Notes: generated by a model from the sequence alone, not told the origin. Counted from the first letter of the stretch, positions 8,283 through 17,178 are shown. The stretch is DNA of 19,682 nt from JANXLS01 sp038227045 (GCA_038227045.1 JBBRQD010000098.1:1-19682), one strand, 5' to 3'. Translations and numbers: made by a program.

Positions 8283-10388
8283 ATGCTCAGAAAATTCAGT
8301 TTTGTCGCGCTGGTGTTCGCGTTGGCGATCTGCGTCCCGGCGCTGGCCGAAGCGGATAAAATTTCGGGCTGGCGCGGCGATGGCAGCGGGCGCTATCCGG
8401 ATGCCAATCCTCCATTGGATTGGGGCCGCGTCGCAAAAAGCGTGAAAGAGTTGTCGGCACAGTCGCACAAGCCCAAAGAGGATTCGGCGCCTGTCGCGCA
8501 GGCCGCGATTCCGGACGGAGTCATTCGCCAATGGCTCGTGCTCGGGCCGTTTCCCATCACTGACGAAACAAAGATCGAGGACATTCTTCCCAACGCCGAA
8601 ACGGTGTCTCCCGACGACGGCGACCGCGCCGGCGAGAAATCATGGCGGCCGATAACCCTCGAAACCAGTTGCCTTGATTTCTGCGCCACGCTGTCCGTCG
8701 CGCCCGAAAAGACAGGCTTCGCCGCCTACGCGCATACCTACATATATTCGCCGTCCGGCCAGCCGGTCGCGTGGAACCTCTTATTTCAGGGACAAGGCAC
8801 GAACCGCGTCTGGCTCAATGGAAAGGCGCTCTACACAAGCCCCACCAATATCGATCTCGCTCCCGGCACCCGGCTGCTGCTGCCGCTTCAGAAGGGCTGG
8901 AACCGGCTGCTCGTGCTCGACGCCAAGACGCTTTCCGCGCGACGGACCTGGTGGTTTGCGGGAAGTCTTTATGGACAGAAATCCGGCGAGTACGAGAGCC
9001 ACGGGATCGTCTGGTCAACGCCCATGCCCGCGCCGGGCAGCAGCGCGCCGGTCATAATGGGTGACCGGCTGTTTGTGACCACGGAGACCGGGAGCGTCAT
9101 CTGCATCGACAAAGCCGGCGGCAAGCTCCTCTGGATGCGCTCACTTACATACCACGACTTTGCAACCGAGGACGAACGCAAGATGCAGCCCGAGCTGTTC
9201 GACGAGCTGGATCCGCTGGCGGAGCATTTGGATCAGATCGATCAGATTGATCTCGCGATGCCCTGGCGCGTGCCGGCGTTTGAGAAGGACTGGCGCTCAT
9301 CGGTCGAAGGCAAGATTTTTAAAACCATGGCGAAAGTTTCGCGTGACAGGTACGGGCCTCTGGGTGAATGCGAAGCGGGCCTGACAGTTCATGCGCCGAT
9401 TACCGACGGCCATTATGTTTACGCCGTTTTTGGCAGCGGAATCTGCGTCTGTTACGACCGCAACGGAAATCGAAAATGGATGCGGCTGTTGAACCACCAG
9501 CTTGTGGAGCATGGCTATACCACGTCGCCGCTGCTCGTCGACGGAAAGCTGATCGTTTATTTCAACAACTTTACGATATTGGACGCGGCCACCGGCCAGA
9601 CCCTACTGGAACGGCCCCACTTTCTTGCTCCGGGCACGGCGTTCAACTGGTACACGAATTTCCACGCGGCCGGCATCGTTCTGCCGGCGGGCGACGCCAA
9701 GGTGCTCTACTTCCTCAACGGCGAATTCGTGCGCCTCTCCGACGGCAAAACGCTCGCATTGGACAAGAAGAAGCTTGCCGCGCTGAAGCCCGTGAACTAC
9801 ACGCAAGGCGACGCGAATCGTATCGGCGCGCCGGTGGTCGAGAATGGTGTCGCCTACAAAATTACTGTCAACAAAGGCGGCGTGGTCGTTTTCAAGCTGC
9901 CCCCGCTGCAAGGCGATACGGTCGATCCGGAGATTGCCCGCGAAATCCCGTTCGGCACGCCGGCCTATCCGTATTACTACGAAAACTTCTATTGCGCCTC
10001 GCCCTTGCTTCACGAAGGCCTGCTCTATTGCGTCAACAGTTTCGGCACGCTGACCGTTCTCGACGTGGCGAGCGGCGAAGTCGTATACCAGCACCACCTC
10101 GATCTCGAAATTTTCATGCCCTATTCAGGAGTTCTATTGCTCAAAGGCGGTGCGGCATCCAGTCCCACGCTGGCGGGCAAGCACATCTATATCTTCGGCA
10201 ATCAGGGCACCACGCTCATCCTGGAACCGGGCAGGACGTTCAAGCAGGTGGCCAAGCTGCGCATCGAAAATGTAGCCGGGATAAGGGCTCCGCATCAGGA
10301 AGCAACCATGACCGAGCCGGTCTTCGAAGGGCACCGAATGTACTATCATGCCGAAGCCACCTTGTATTGCATTGGCAAGCCTGAATAG
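8283..10388 (+). CDS. Exported PQQ-like beta-propeller protein with inserted jelly-roll domain
   Basis: About 701 residues from the ATG at 8283, chosen because AGGAG (8271-8275) lies 7 bases upstream and the product starts with a clean signal peptide (MLRKFSFVALVFALAICVPA, cut after ALAEA). In-frame ATGs at 8250 and 8268 overlap the previous gene and would put extra charged residues first. The mature protein begins with WRGDGSGRY, as in the neighbour. It then has an inserted beta-sandwich (about residues 80-235: IRQWLVLGPFP, VWLNGKALY, LPLQKGWNRLLVLDAK), like the sugar-binding or structural modules attached to glycosidases. The rest is propeller blades (APVIMGDRLFV, APITDGHYVYAV, TSPLLVDGKLIVY, SPTLAGKHIYIF). 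It is probably periplasmic or surface-located, and co-translated with the previous gene. Its function is not known. Confidence 0.85.
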   Translation: MLRKFSFVALVFALAICVPALAEADKISGWRGDGSGRYPDANPPLDWGRVAKSVKELSAQSHKPKEDSAPVAQAAIPDGVIRQWLVLGPFPITDETKIEDILPNAETVSPDDGDRAGEKSWRPITLETSCLDFCATLSVAPEKTGFAAYAHTYIYSPSGQPVAWNLLFQGQGTNRVWLNGKALYTSPTNIDLAPGTRLLLPLQKGWNRLLVLDAKTLSARRTWWFAGSLYGQKSGEYESHGIVWSTPMPAPGSSAPVIMGDRLFVTTETGSVICIDKAGGKLLWMRSLTYHDFATEDERKMQPELFDELDPLAEHLDQIDQIDLAMPWRVPAFEKDWRSSVEGKIFKTMAKVSRDRYGPLGECEAGLTVHAPITDGHYVYAVFGSGICVCYDRNGNRKWMRLLNHQLVEHGYTTSPLLVDGKLIVYFNNFTILDAATGQTLLERPHFLAPGTAFNWYTNFHAAGIVLPAGDAKVLYFLNGEFVRLSDGKTLALDKKKLAALKPVNYTQGDANRIGAPVVENGVAYKITVNKGGVVVFKLPPLQGDTVDPEIAREIPFGTPAYPYYYENFYCASPLLHEGLLYCVNSFGTLTVLDVASGEVVYQHHLDLEIFMPYSGVLLLKGGAASSPTLAGKHIYIFGNQGTTLILEPGRTFKQVAKLRIENVAGIRAPHQEATMTEPVFEGHRMYYHAEATLYCIGKPE

Positions 10389-10500
10389 TGTCACTATCGG
10401 CGCGCGTGAGGAACCGGAGAACGATCTAATTTTATAGAAATAGCTCACAATCCGAAAATGCACAGTGTATCCTCACAAAGTAGATATCGAGGGCCGAACA

Positions 10501-13029
10501 TTGTATAGGGCAATCGAAACCAGTTTAAGCCTCCTCGCTCTCATGGCCTCCGTCCATGGCGCGGCCCTCTGCGCGGATGAAGCGCGCGTAATCGGGTTGG
10601 TGATCGAGCCGGCGGAGACGACGCTCAAGAACGCCGACGACAGCGTGCAACTTCTGGTGAATCTCAAGCTGAGTGATGGGACGGTGCGGGACGTGACACG
10701 GGATGCTGAATACAGCACCGTGAAATCCAGCAAAGAATCGAGCGATAGCGCGGGCAAAGTTGCAATCGACCACGGCCGCATAACGCCGAAGTCCAACGGC
10801 GTGGCAACCATCAACGTGAATGTGCGCGATGCGCAGGATAAGACGATTTCAGCGGACGCGCGGATCGTCGTCCAGAATCTAGGCAACGACCGGCAGATAC
10901 ACTTTGCCAATGAAGTCATGCCGATCCTGACGAAAGCCGGCTGCAACACCGGCGGTTGCCACGGCAAATCCGGCGGACAGAATGGCTTCGCGTTAACGCT
11001 TTTCGCCAGCGATCATGAATTCGATTACGATTCGATCGTCCATCAGGGTCGCGGACGCCGGTTGTTTCCCGCCGCACCCGAACAGTCGCTGCTGCTGATA
11101 AAGGGCACCGGCCAGACTACTCACGGCGGCGGCACGCGTCTGGAAGCGAAATCGGAACACTATGACCGTCTGCTGCGCTGGATCGCACAGGGCATGCCGC
11201 GGGGCGATACCAATGCGCCGACCGTGGCGCGGATAGAGGTTCTGCCGCGTGAGCGGACGATGAAACGGATCAGCCACCAGCAGTTGCGCGTAGTCGCCTG
11301 CCTTTCGGACGGTTCGACGCGTGACGTCACGCGCGAAGCCGAATACAAGAGCCAGGAGCCAGACATTCTGACGGTGGAGGCGACCGGCCTGATCAGCACT
11401 CTCAACCATACCGGCGAAGGTGTCATCATGGTCCGGTACATGGGCGCGGTCGATGTGGCCAAGATCACCGTGCCGTTTAACGAAGATGTGCCGGAAAGTG
11501 CCTACGCGCACTTCAAATCTGCGAACTACATCGATGAATTGACGCTGCAGAAGTGGCACAAGCTGGGCATCGCGCCCAGCCCGGTGTGCAGTGATGAAAT
11601 CTTTATCCGCCGCGCTTACATCGACGCCATCGGGACGCTGCCCGCATCGGAGGAAGTGCTGGCCTTCCTGGCCGACCAGAGTCCCGGCAAGCGTGAGAAG
11701 CTGATCGACCGGATACTGGAGCGCAACGAGTACGGCGATTATTGGGCCAATGTCTGGGGCGATCTGCTGCGCAACTGGCGCGAAGCGGACAGCCGGCAGG
11801 ATATGAAGCGCGGAACGTTCGCCTTCAGCGCGTGGCTCCGCAACAGCTTTATCCAGAACAAATCGTATGACCAATTCGTGCGCGAAATTCTGACCGCGCA
11901 GGGTGACGTGGGCAGCAACGGCGCGGTCAATTGGTACCGCGCCTTCACCATGGGCAAAACGCCCAATATAACACAGGTGGTTAACGATTCCTGCCAGGTG
12001 TTCCTCGGCACACAGGTCGCCTGCGCCAATTGCCATAATCATCCGCTGGAAAAGCTCAGCCGCGATGAATACTGGAGTTTCGCGGCTTACTTTGAACATA
12101 TTGCATTCAAGCCCGAGACCCGGATGGATAGCATTCTCTACGTATCGAAGGAAATCACGAGTGAGGTGAAGAATGACATTAATAATATTTCGAAAGGCAA
12201 ATTCCTGCCGCCACGTCCTCTGGGTGGCAAAGAAATCGCGTTTGAACCCGGCGAAGACCCGCGTGTGAAACTGGTGAATTGGATGACCGCGCCGGAGAAT
12301 CCTTATTTCACAAAAGCCATTGCCAACCGCATGTGGGGACATTTCATGAATCTGGGCCTTGTCGAATCGGTCGACGACATGCGCGCCACGAATCCGCCCA
12401 GTAATCCATTGCTGCTTGATGCGCTGGCCAAGGACTTCGTCGCGCACAAGTTCGATCTCAAGCACTTGATTGGCGTCATCATGAAGTCGCAGACTTATGG
12501 GCTGAGTTCCGATCCGACGCCCTATAACCAAACCGACAGACAGAATTTTGCCCGCTACATGCCCCGGCGAATGCCGGCAGAAGTGTTCCTCGATGCGATC
12601 AGCAAATTCACAGGGGTGCCGGAAAGGTACAATGGATTTCCGCTGGGCACTCGCGCCATTGAATTGCCCGACAACGCAGTCGCAAGCTATTTCCTGAAGA
12701 CTTTTGGCCGTTCGCCGCGCGCCTCGGCTTGCGCTTGCGAGCGCCGCACCAATTCGAATCTGGCACAGACCTTGTATTTGATGAATTCGCCCGATCTGGA
12801 CGGGAAGCTGTCCAACGGCACGGGCTACATCGCCACGTTGCTGAACGCCAATAAACCTCCTGAACAGATTGTGGAGGAAATGTATTTGCGCAGTCTGGCG
12901 CGCAAGCCCACCGCCGATGAATTAAAAGATGCCGCGGAAATGGTGGCCTCAGCGACAGACCGCAAGAATTCGGTGAAGGATTTCGCCTGGATTCTGCTGA
13001 ACTGCAAGGAATTTGAGTACAACCACTAA
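10501..13029 (+). CDS. DUF1549/DUF1553 protein with two BIG2-like domains and cytochrome-type motifs
   Basis: Exported protein of the Planctomycetes/Verrucomicrobia-type family, biochemical role unestablished. From the TTG at 10501 it has 842 residues. GAGGG (10489-10493) lies 7 bases before this TTG and the signal peptide (RAIETSLSLLALMASVHGAA) then starts properly; GTG at 10465 is possible but lacks a site. Order: BIG2-like domain (about 28-125), haem-like segment CNTGGCHGKSGGQNGF (Cys148, Cys153, His154), second BIG2-like domain (about 241-325), DUF1549 (about 340-540) containing CANCHNHP (Cys508, Cys511, His512), then DUF1553 (about 585-830, with NRMWGHFMNLGLVESVDDMR). The first motif is CX4CH rather than the standard CxxCH. 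Nineteen bases separate it from the DUF1501 gene, and pairing of these two families is the usual arrangement. Confidence 0.9.
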   Translation: MYRAIETSLSLLALMASVHGAALCADEARVIGLVIEPAETTLKNADDSVQLLVNLKLSDGTVRDVTRDAEYSTVKSSKESSDSAGKVAIDHGRITPKSNGVATINVNVRDAQDKTISADARIVVQNLGNDRQIHFANEVMPILTKAGCNTGGCHGKSGGQNGFALTLFASDHEFDYDSIVHQGRGRRLFPAAPEQSLLLIKGTGQTTHGGGTRLEAKSEHYDRLLRWIAQGMPRGDTNAPTVARIEVLPRERTMKRISHQQLRVVACLSDGSTRDVTREAEYKSQEPDILTVEATGLISTLNHTGEGVIMVRYMGAVDVAKITVPFNEDVPESAYAHFKSANYIDELTLQKWHKLGIAPSPVCSDEIFIRRAYIDAIGTLPASEEVLAFLADQSPGKREKLIDRILERNEYGDYWANVWGDLLRNWREADSRQDMKRGTFAFSAWLRNSFIQNKSYDQFVREILTAQGDVGSNGAVNWYRAFTMGKTPNITQVVNDSCQVFLGTQVACANCHNHPLEKLSRDEYWSFAAYFEHIAFKPETRMDSILYVSKEITSEVKNDINNISKGKFLPPRPLGGKEIAFEPGEDPRVKLVNWMTAPENPYFTKAIANRMWGHFMNLGLVESVDDMRATNPPSNPLLLDALAKDFVAHKFDLKHLIGVIMKSQTYGLSSDPTPYNQTDRQNFARYMPRRMPAEVFLDAISKFTGVPERYNGFPLGTRAIELPDNAVASYFLKTFGRSPRASACACERRTNSNLAQTLYLMNSPDLDGKLSNGTGYIATLLNANKPPEQIVEEMYLRSLARKPTADELKDAAEMVASATDRKNSVKDFAWILLNCKEFEYNH

Positions 13030-13048
13030 AATGCGAGGGACATGAAAG

Positions 13049-14392
13049 ATGCTCATCGACCTTGGCAAGAGCAATGGCTCTCAATGCGGCGGTGTTGTAC
13101 GCCGTGATTTTCTGAAGGCGGGCGCGCTGACATTCGGCGGTCTGACTCTGTCCAATCTGCTCAGGCAACAGGCTGTCGCCGCTGAATCCGGCGCCAAAAG
13201 TGCCAAAGGCAAGGACTTGAGTGTGATCCTGATCTGGCATCCGGGCGGCCCCAGCCACCTGGACATGTGGGATTTGAAGCCCAATGCGCCCTCGGACCTT
13301 CGCGGAATATTCAACCCCATCAAGACCAATCTGGATGGCTATCAATGCAGCGAACTCATGCCGAATGTCGCGAAAATCTGTGACAAGCTGGCGATTGTGC
13401 GCTCGGTGACTCATTCGGACTCTCACCATGGTTCCGCCCAGCACACGTTGTTGACCGGATACAAGGCCAGCTTCGAGACCGCGCTGCAGGAAATGCCGAG
13501 CATGGGCAGCATCATTTCAAAGGAAATGGGCCCCCGCGAACCCGGTTTCCCGGCCTACGTCGCTGTTCCGGGCGCTTCTCCCAGCCAGGGCGCCGCGTAT
13601 CTGGGAATCGCCCACAATCCCTTTGAAGTCGATTCCGATCCAAACAGTGCTGACTTTAAGGTGCGCAACCTGGCTTCGACGGGCGGTATCAGCCTGGAAC
13701 GTTTGCAGAACCGTCAGGAACGGTTGAAGCGCTTCGATACCATGCGCCGCGAATCGGATTTCACAGGCTCGATCAAGGGCATGGATGACTTTTCGCGCAT
13801 GGCCTTCGATCTGGTGACCTCTCCCAAGGCTCAGGAAGCTTTCGACCTCAACAAGGAAGATCCCAAGGTTCGCGATCGCTACGGCCGCAATTCCAGCGGA
13901 CAGAGCGCGCTGCTGGGCCGGCGGCTGGTGGAGGCCGGTGTGCGTTTCGTCACCATGAGCATGGGATATTGGGATACGCACGGCGACAATTTCAACTCGC
14001 ACAAAAACAAGCTCGTGCCACCGTTCGACCAGGCATTCGCGGCGCTGGTTCAAGACTTGCACGACCGCGGCAGGCTCGACAAGACGCTGATCCTGGTCTG
14101 GGGCGAATTCGGCCGCACGCCGCGCATCAATAAGGAGGCGGGCCGCGATCACCATCCCAAAGTCTTTACAGCGGTCATGGCAGGCGGCGGCTTGAAGCGC
14201 GGCCTTGTTCTGGGCGAGAGCGACGCGCACGGTGAATTTCCGAAGGAACGGCCCGTTTCGCCGCAGGATGTGCTCGCGACCGTCTACAACCAGCTTGGCG
14301 TCGATCGCGAAACAACCTACGTCAACGAAGCCGGCCGGCCGGTCGGCATTCTGGGCCATGGCACGCCAATTCCAGAGATCATCAATACGTGA
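13049..14392 (+). CDS. DUF1501 family protein with Tat signal
   Basis: 447-residue DUF1501 protein, a family placed with the alkaline phosphatase/sulfatase-like fold. The N-terminus carries a twin-arginine signal (Arg18-Arg19 in RRDFLKAG, then a hydrophobic stretch ending VAAES), so it is exported folded. Visible family motifs are WHPGGPSHLDMWD, VTHSDSHHGSAQHTLLTGY, GYWDTHGDNF and VWGEFGRTPRIN followed by RDHHPKVF. These supply the Asp and His residues expected of a metal-binding phosphatase-like site. GAGGGA at 13035-13040 is the ribosome binding site. It sits between its usual DUF1549/DUF1553 partner and a PPC-domain protein, so all three probably work together on the cell surface. No substrate is known. 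Confidence 0.92.
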   Translation: MLIDLGKSNGSQCGGVVRRDFLKAGALTFGGLTLSNLLRQQAVAAESGAKSAKGKDLSVILIWHPGGPSHLDMWDLKPNAPSDLRGIFNPIKTNLDGYQCSELMPNVAKICDKLAIVRSVTHSDSHHGSAQHTLLTGYKASFETALQEMPSMGSIISKEMGPREPGFPAYVAVPGASPSQGAAYLGIAHNPFEVDSDPNSADFKVRNLASTGGISLERLQNRQERLKRFDTMRRESDFTGSIKGMDDFSRMAFDLVTSPKAQEAFDLNKEDPKVRDRYGRNSSGQSALLGRRLVEAGVRFVTMSMGYWDTHGDNFNSHKNKLVPPFDQAFAALVQDLHDRGRLDKTLILVWGEFGRTPRINKEAGRDHHPKVFTAVMAGGGLKRGLVLGESDAHGEFPKERPVSPQDVLATVYNQLGVDRETTYVNEAGRPVGILGHGTPIPEIINT

Positions 14393-14411
14393 TTTCACGA
14401 GCGAGGTTGAT

Positions 14412-16595
14412 TTGAATCCAATCCAAAGACCGAGGTTATGCCTCGGTCTTCTTACGACAGTCCTCCTGGTTGCCTGCCCCGCTCGCGCCGGGCTGTCCGG
14501 ACCCATACTGACTTCCGTTTTTCCCATGGGAGCGAAACAAGGAACGTCCGTCGAAGTGGATTACTACGGCCTGAATATGGAAGAACCCAGCGGTTTGTAT
14601 TTCAGCCATCCAAAGATCAGCGCCGAACTTTTGCCGCTGGATGAAAAAGAAAAGGACAAGAAAAAGCCGCGCCGTTTTAAAGTGACGGTTCCACCGGACG
14701 TGTCGGTGGGCGACTATGACGTGCGGGTGATTTGCAAACGGGGCATCAGCAACGCCCGGGTATTCTGCGTCAGCGATTACGAGGAGGCTCAGGAGCAGGA
14801 ACCCAACGATTCCAGAGCGCAGGCCACGCGCATCCCCATGAACTCCACCGCCAACGGCTGCATCCGCAAAGGCGAGGATGTGGACTGGTTTGTCTTCGCG
14901 GCCAAGGCCGGGCAGCGGGTGTTGATTGAATGCCGGGCCATGCGCATCGATTCCACACTGGATGGCGTCATGTGGCTCAGCGACAGTTCAGGCAAGGAAC
15001 TGGCCATGAGCCAGGATGAAGAAATTCGCGACGAAAAGCGCGACCCTTTTATTGACTTCAATGTGCCCGCCGATGGCGATTATTCGATCAAAATTTCCGA
15101 TTTCATTTATGATGGCGGCGATAATTTCTTTTATCGCCTCTCTGTCACCGCCAGCGTCCCCTACATTGATTTCATACTGCCCAATGGTGCGCCGCCCGGT
15201 TCGACGACGCCGATTACGTTTTACGGACGGAACCTGCCCGATGGCGAAAAGACCGACCTGGTCATCGACGGCCACCCGCTGCAGAAAGTGGTCCGTCCGA
15301 TCACAGTGCCTGGCGGTGAGGCCGCCATGGATCTGCATTCCAGCGATGCGGTCAGGCCGTATACGGTGAGTCTTGATGGAATGGACGTCCGGCTAAAAGG
15401 CGATGCAGGCAGTTCCAATGCCAAACTGTTGCTGTTCGATTCGCTTCCTCAGTTCAGCGAACAAGAATCTCACAACAGTCCGAAGCAGGCCCAGCGATTA
15501 AGTGTGCCTTGCGCGGTGAATGGGCAATTCATGAAAGGCGATTCGGACTATTATGTCTTCACCGCCAAAAAGAACGACAAGTTCCATATCAATGTCATCG
15601 CCAGCCGGATTAATTCGCCGGCCGATCCTGAAATGGAAATTCTCAATGCCGCCGGCAAGACACTGGCCAGTCCCAAAGACACTCCGAATTTCCCGGATCC
15701 GCTTGTCAATGAAGCCAACACCCGCTTCCTCACTGAAACTCGCGATATTTATTATCTATTCACCGCGCCCGAAGATGGCGATTTCACTCTCCGCATCGAA
15801 CACCTTTTCCGCGAGGCCCACGGGGGGCCGCACTTTACATACCGCCTGCAGATCGAAGGCGAACAGCGGCCCGATTTCCGGGTCATTACCGTGCCGAACC
15901 ACTACCGCGCCAGCCAGACACATACATTATATCAAGGCGGACGCGAGCGGATCGATATTTTGTGCTGGCGGTTGCGCGGTTTCAATGAGCCTGTCACCAT
16001 CGAGGCGCGCAACCTGCCGCCCGGCGTTACCGCCGAGCCCATTATCGTAGCTCCCGGCGTATTTTTCGCCTCGATTGTGCTGACTGCCGCGCCCGATGCG
16101 CCGCAGTTCACGGGCGAAGTGGAGTTTTTCGGCAAGGCCAAGGTGCTCGGCCAGGATGTAGTCCGCAAAGCGCGCAGCGGCGAGATCGTCTCGCTCAATG
16201 TGTATGAAGTTGTCAATCGCATCACGCGCGGCACTCTGCTGGCAGTGCGCGATAAAGCGGCGGTGTTTCTGACGGCCGCGCCGGCAACGAGCACCGTTAA
16301 CAAAGGCGATCCCATCACTATAAAGGTAACGGCGGTGCGCCGTGAGGACATGAACAGCAAAGCCATTCAAGTCCATGGCATGTATTACGTCGGGCCGCCC
16401 GGCATGATCTTTCCCACAGCAAAAATCGAACCGGGTGCAAATGAGACGACGCTGGTGTTAAAAACCGATAAAGTGAATGAAGGCACGTATAGTTTGTTGA
16501 TCAACAGCGACGCCCAGATTCAAAACGGGGACAGCAACGGGGATTATTTTTTCTATCCCAGCAACACGATCACGGTGACGATCCAGAAAAAATAG
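14412..16595 (+). CDS. Exported PPC-domain protein
   Basis: 727-residue exported protein with pre-peptidase C-terminal (PPC) domains, the common companion of the DUF1549/DUF1553 and DUF1501 pair. TTG at 14412 is chosen: GAGG at 14403-14406 precedes it, and the product then begins with a signal peptide (RLCLGLLTTVLLVAC). A longer ATG frame starting at 14205 would run inside the DUF1501 gene and is rejected. Order: IPT-like beta domain (about 33-120); PPC domain opening QEPNDSRAQATRI and including DVDWFVFAAKAGQRV; second IPT-like segment (IDFILPNGAPPGSTTPITFY); second PPC domain including DSDYYVFTAKKNDKFHI; and a C-terminal beta-rich tail. LVAC fits a lipobox, but an ARA cleavage site six residues later also fits signal peptidase I. 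No catalytic domain is seen. Confidence 0.9.
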   Translation: MNPIQRPRLCLGLLTTVLLVACPARAGLSGPILTSVFPMGAKQGTSVEVDYYGLNMEEPSGLYFSHPKISAELLPLDEKEKDKKKPRRFKVTVPPDVSVGDYDVRVICKRGISNARVFCVSDYEEAQEQEPNDSRAQATRIPMNSTANGCIRKGEDVDWFVFAAKAGQRVLIECRAMRIDSTLDGVMWLSDSSGKELAMSQDEEIRDEKRDPFIDFNVPADGDYSIKISDFIYDGGDNFFYRLSVTASVPYIDFILPNGAPPGSTTPITFYGRNLPDGEKTDLVIDGHPLQKVVRPITVPGGEAAMDLHSSDAVRPYTVSLDGMDVRLKGDAGSSNAKLLLFDSLPQFSEQESHNSPKQAQRLSVPCAVNGQFMKGDSDYYVFTAKKNDKFHINVIASRINSPADPEMEILNAAGKTLASPKDTPNFPDPLVNEANTRFLTETRDIYYLFTAPEDGDFTLRIEHLFREAHGGPHFTYRLQIEGEQRPDFRVITVPNHYRASQTHTLYQGGRERIDILCWRLRGFNEPVTIEARNLPPGVTAEPIIVAPGVFFASIVLTAAPDAPQFTGEVEFFGKAKVLGQDVVRKARSGEIVSLNVYEVVNRITRGTLLAVRDKAAVFLTAAPATSTVNKGDPITIKVTAVRREDMNSKAIQVHGMYYVGPPGMIFPTAKIEPGANETTLVLKTDKVNEGTYSLLINSDAQIQNGDSNGDYFFYPSNTITVTIQKK

Positions 16596-16628
16596 CGCGC
16601 CAGCCGTTCTCGTCAGATTCCCGCGAGC

Positions 16629-16793
16629 TATTGACCCGCGCATTTCTAAAGCATCGTTCTCGCTTGCGGCGGGCGGCGTTGAACTTCGTTGGTCTCGCAC
16701 GGCGTATCTTCCCAATACGCCTTTGCTCGACCGCCTCGTTCAACTTGCCCGGCGCGGCGCGATAATGACGCTTTAGAAACGCGCGGGTCAATA
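16629..16793. repeat. 165-bp imperfect palindrome
   Basis: The outer 56 bases of each arm (left from 16629, right ending 16793) align without gaps to the reverse complement of each other; the first 23 bases differ at one position. The centre is a perfect GGCGTAT/ATACGCC stem (16701-16707, 16715-16721) around the 7-base loop CTTCCCA. Between them the arms still match but with scattered mismatches and a one-base offset. It lies between the last large gene and the tRNA fragment. Small ORFs read through both arms, giving similar peptides such as NDALETRGSI and NDALEMRGSI, which is a consequence of the palindrome, not evidence for a gene. It could be a MITE, a folded RNA or a cruciform-forming site. 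It lacks a T-run, so it is not a standard terminator. Confidence 0.75.
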
Positions 16794-16841
16794 ATCTGTT
16801 TCGGCGCGGTCGCGGTGCCGTCTTTGCCATACGAAGAAAAT

Positions 16842-16887
16842 AGGCCCGCCTGGATTCGAACCAGGGACCAAGGGATTATGAGTCCCC
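16842..16887 (-). tRNA. 3' half of tRNA with CAT anticodon (displaced; attachment site)
   Basis: Reverse strand reading gives anticodon stem TCCCC complement at 16883-16887 and loop CTCATAA at 16876-16882, so the anticodon is CAT. Then come the second stem side, the variable loop TGGTC, a perfect CCTGG/CCAGG T-stem with loop TTCGAAT (16849-16865), and the 3' acceptor strand CGGGCCT (16842-16848). No 5' acceptor strand (it would need AGGCCCG) or matching D-stem follows upstream, so the gene is not complete. The variable loop and anticodon stem-loop resemble bacterial tRNA-Ile2 (CAT, lysidine-modified) more than initiator tRNA, but elongator tRNA-Met is possible. A 3' half beginning in the anticodon arm is the usual duplicated attachment core of an element integrated in a tRNA gene. 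Confidence 0.75.
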
Positions 16888-16923
16888 ATTCGCTCTATGA
16901 CAGTTACCTATGAAAATAGACCG

Positions 16924-16944
16924 TTTGTACCCATTTTGTACCCA
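16924..16944. repeat. Direct repeat TTTGTACCCA x2
   Basis: Two identical 10-base copies, TTTGTACCCA at 16924-16933 and 16935-16944, separated by one base, on the element side of the tRNA fragment. Paired short repeats beside an attachment core are often arm-type sites for the recombinase or its directionality factor. This is inferred from position only. Confidence 0.6.
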
Positions 16945-17058
16945 CCTGAGGCCATCTCTGAGACCAAAGGATTTTGAATACTCTGGTCTGTCATAAAATC
17001 CCAGAATTGCGATAGGCGAAGGTCGAATGTTTGTGACGGTGTATATGTCGGCGAGCGC

Positions 17059-17178
17059 ATGGCGGCGATGCTGGCACGTTACCGCTTGATATCGGGCAAG
17101 TTGCCGCTGGATGCGCGGAAGCGATTGTCGGCGTTCCTGCGGGAGTATTGCGTGCTGGATACGCTGAGCGCATGGTAA
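17059..17178 (+). pseudogene. Possible 39-residue ORF or gene remnant
   Basis: From an ATG at 17059 a 39-residue reading, containing LARYRLISGKLPLDARKR and SAFLREYCVLDTL, ends at 17178. It looks protein-like, and the frame stays open upstream to about 16978 without another start codon of note. No ribosome binding site precedes the ATG. It could be the tail of a gene removed when the element formed. The family is not recognised and the call is weak. Nothing else is seen in 16945-17226. Confidence 0.2.

Noticed and set aside
14205..14411. N-terminal extension of the PPC protein to an ATG at 14205
   Set aside because: It lies in the DUF1501 gene out of frame, and the TTG at 14412 has a site and a proper signal peptide.
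16570..16913. Small ORFs on both strands through the palindrome
   Set aside because: They are products of the inverted repeat and lack start signals and known domains.
16842..16915. Complete functional tRNA
   Set aside because: The 5' acceptor strand and D-arm needed to pair with the 3' half are absent, and the spacing to the anticodon is wrong.
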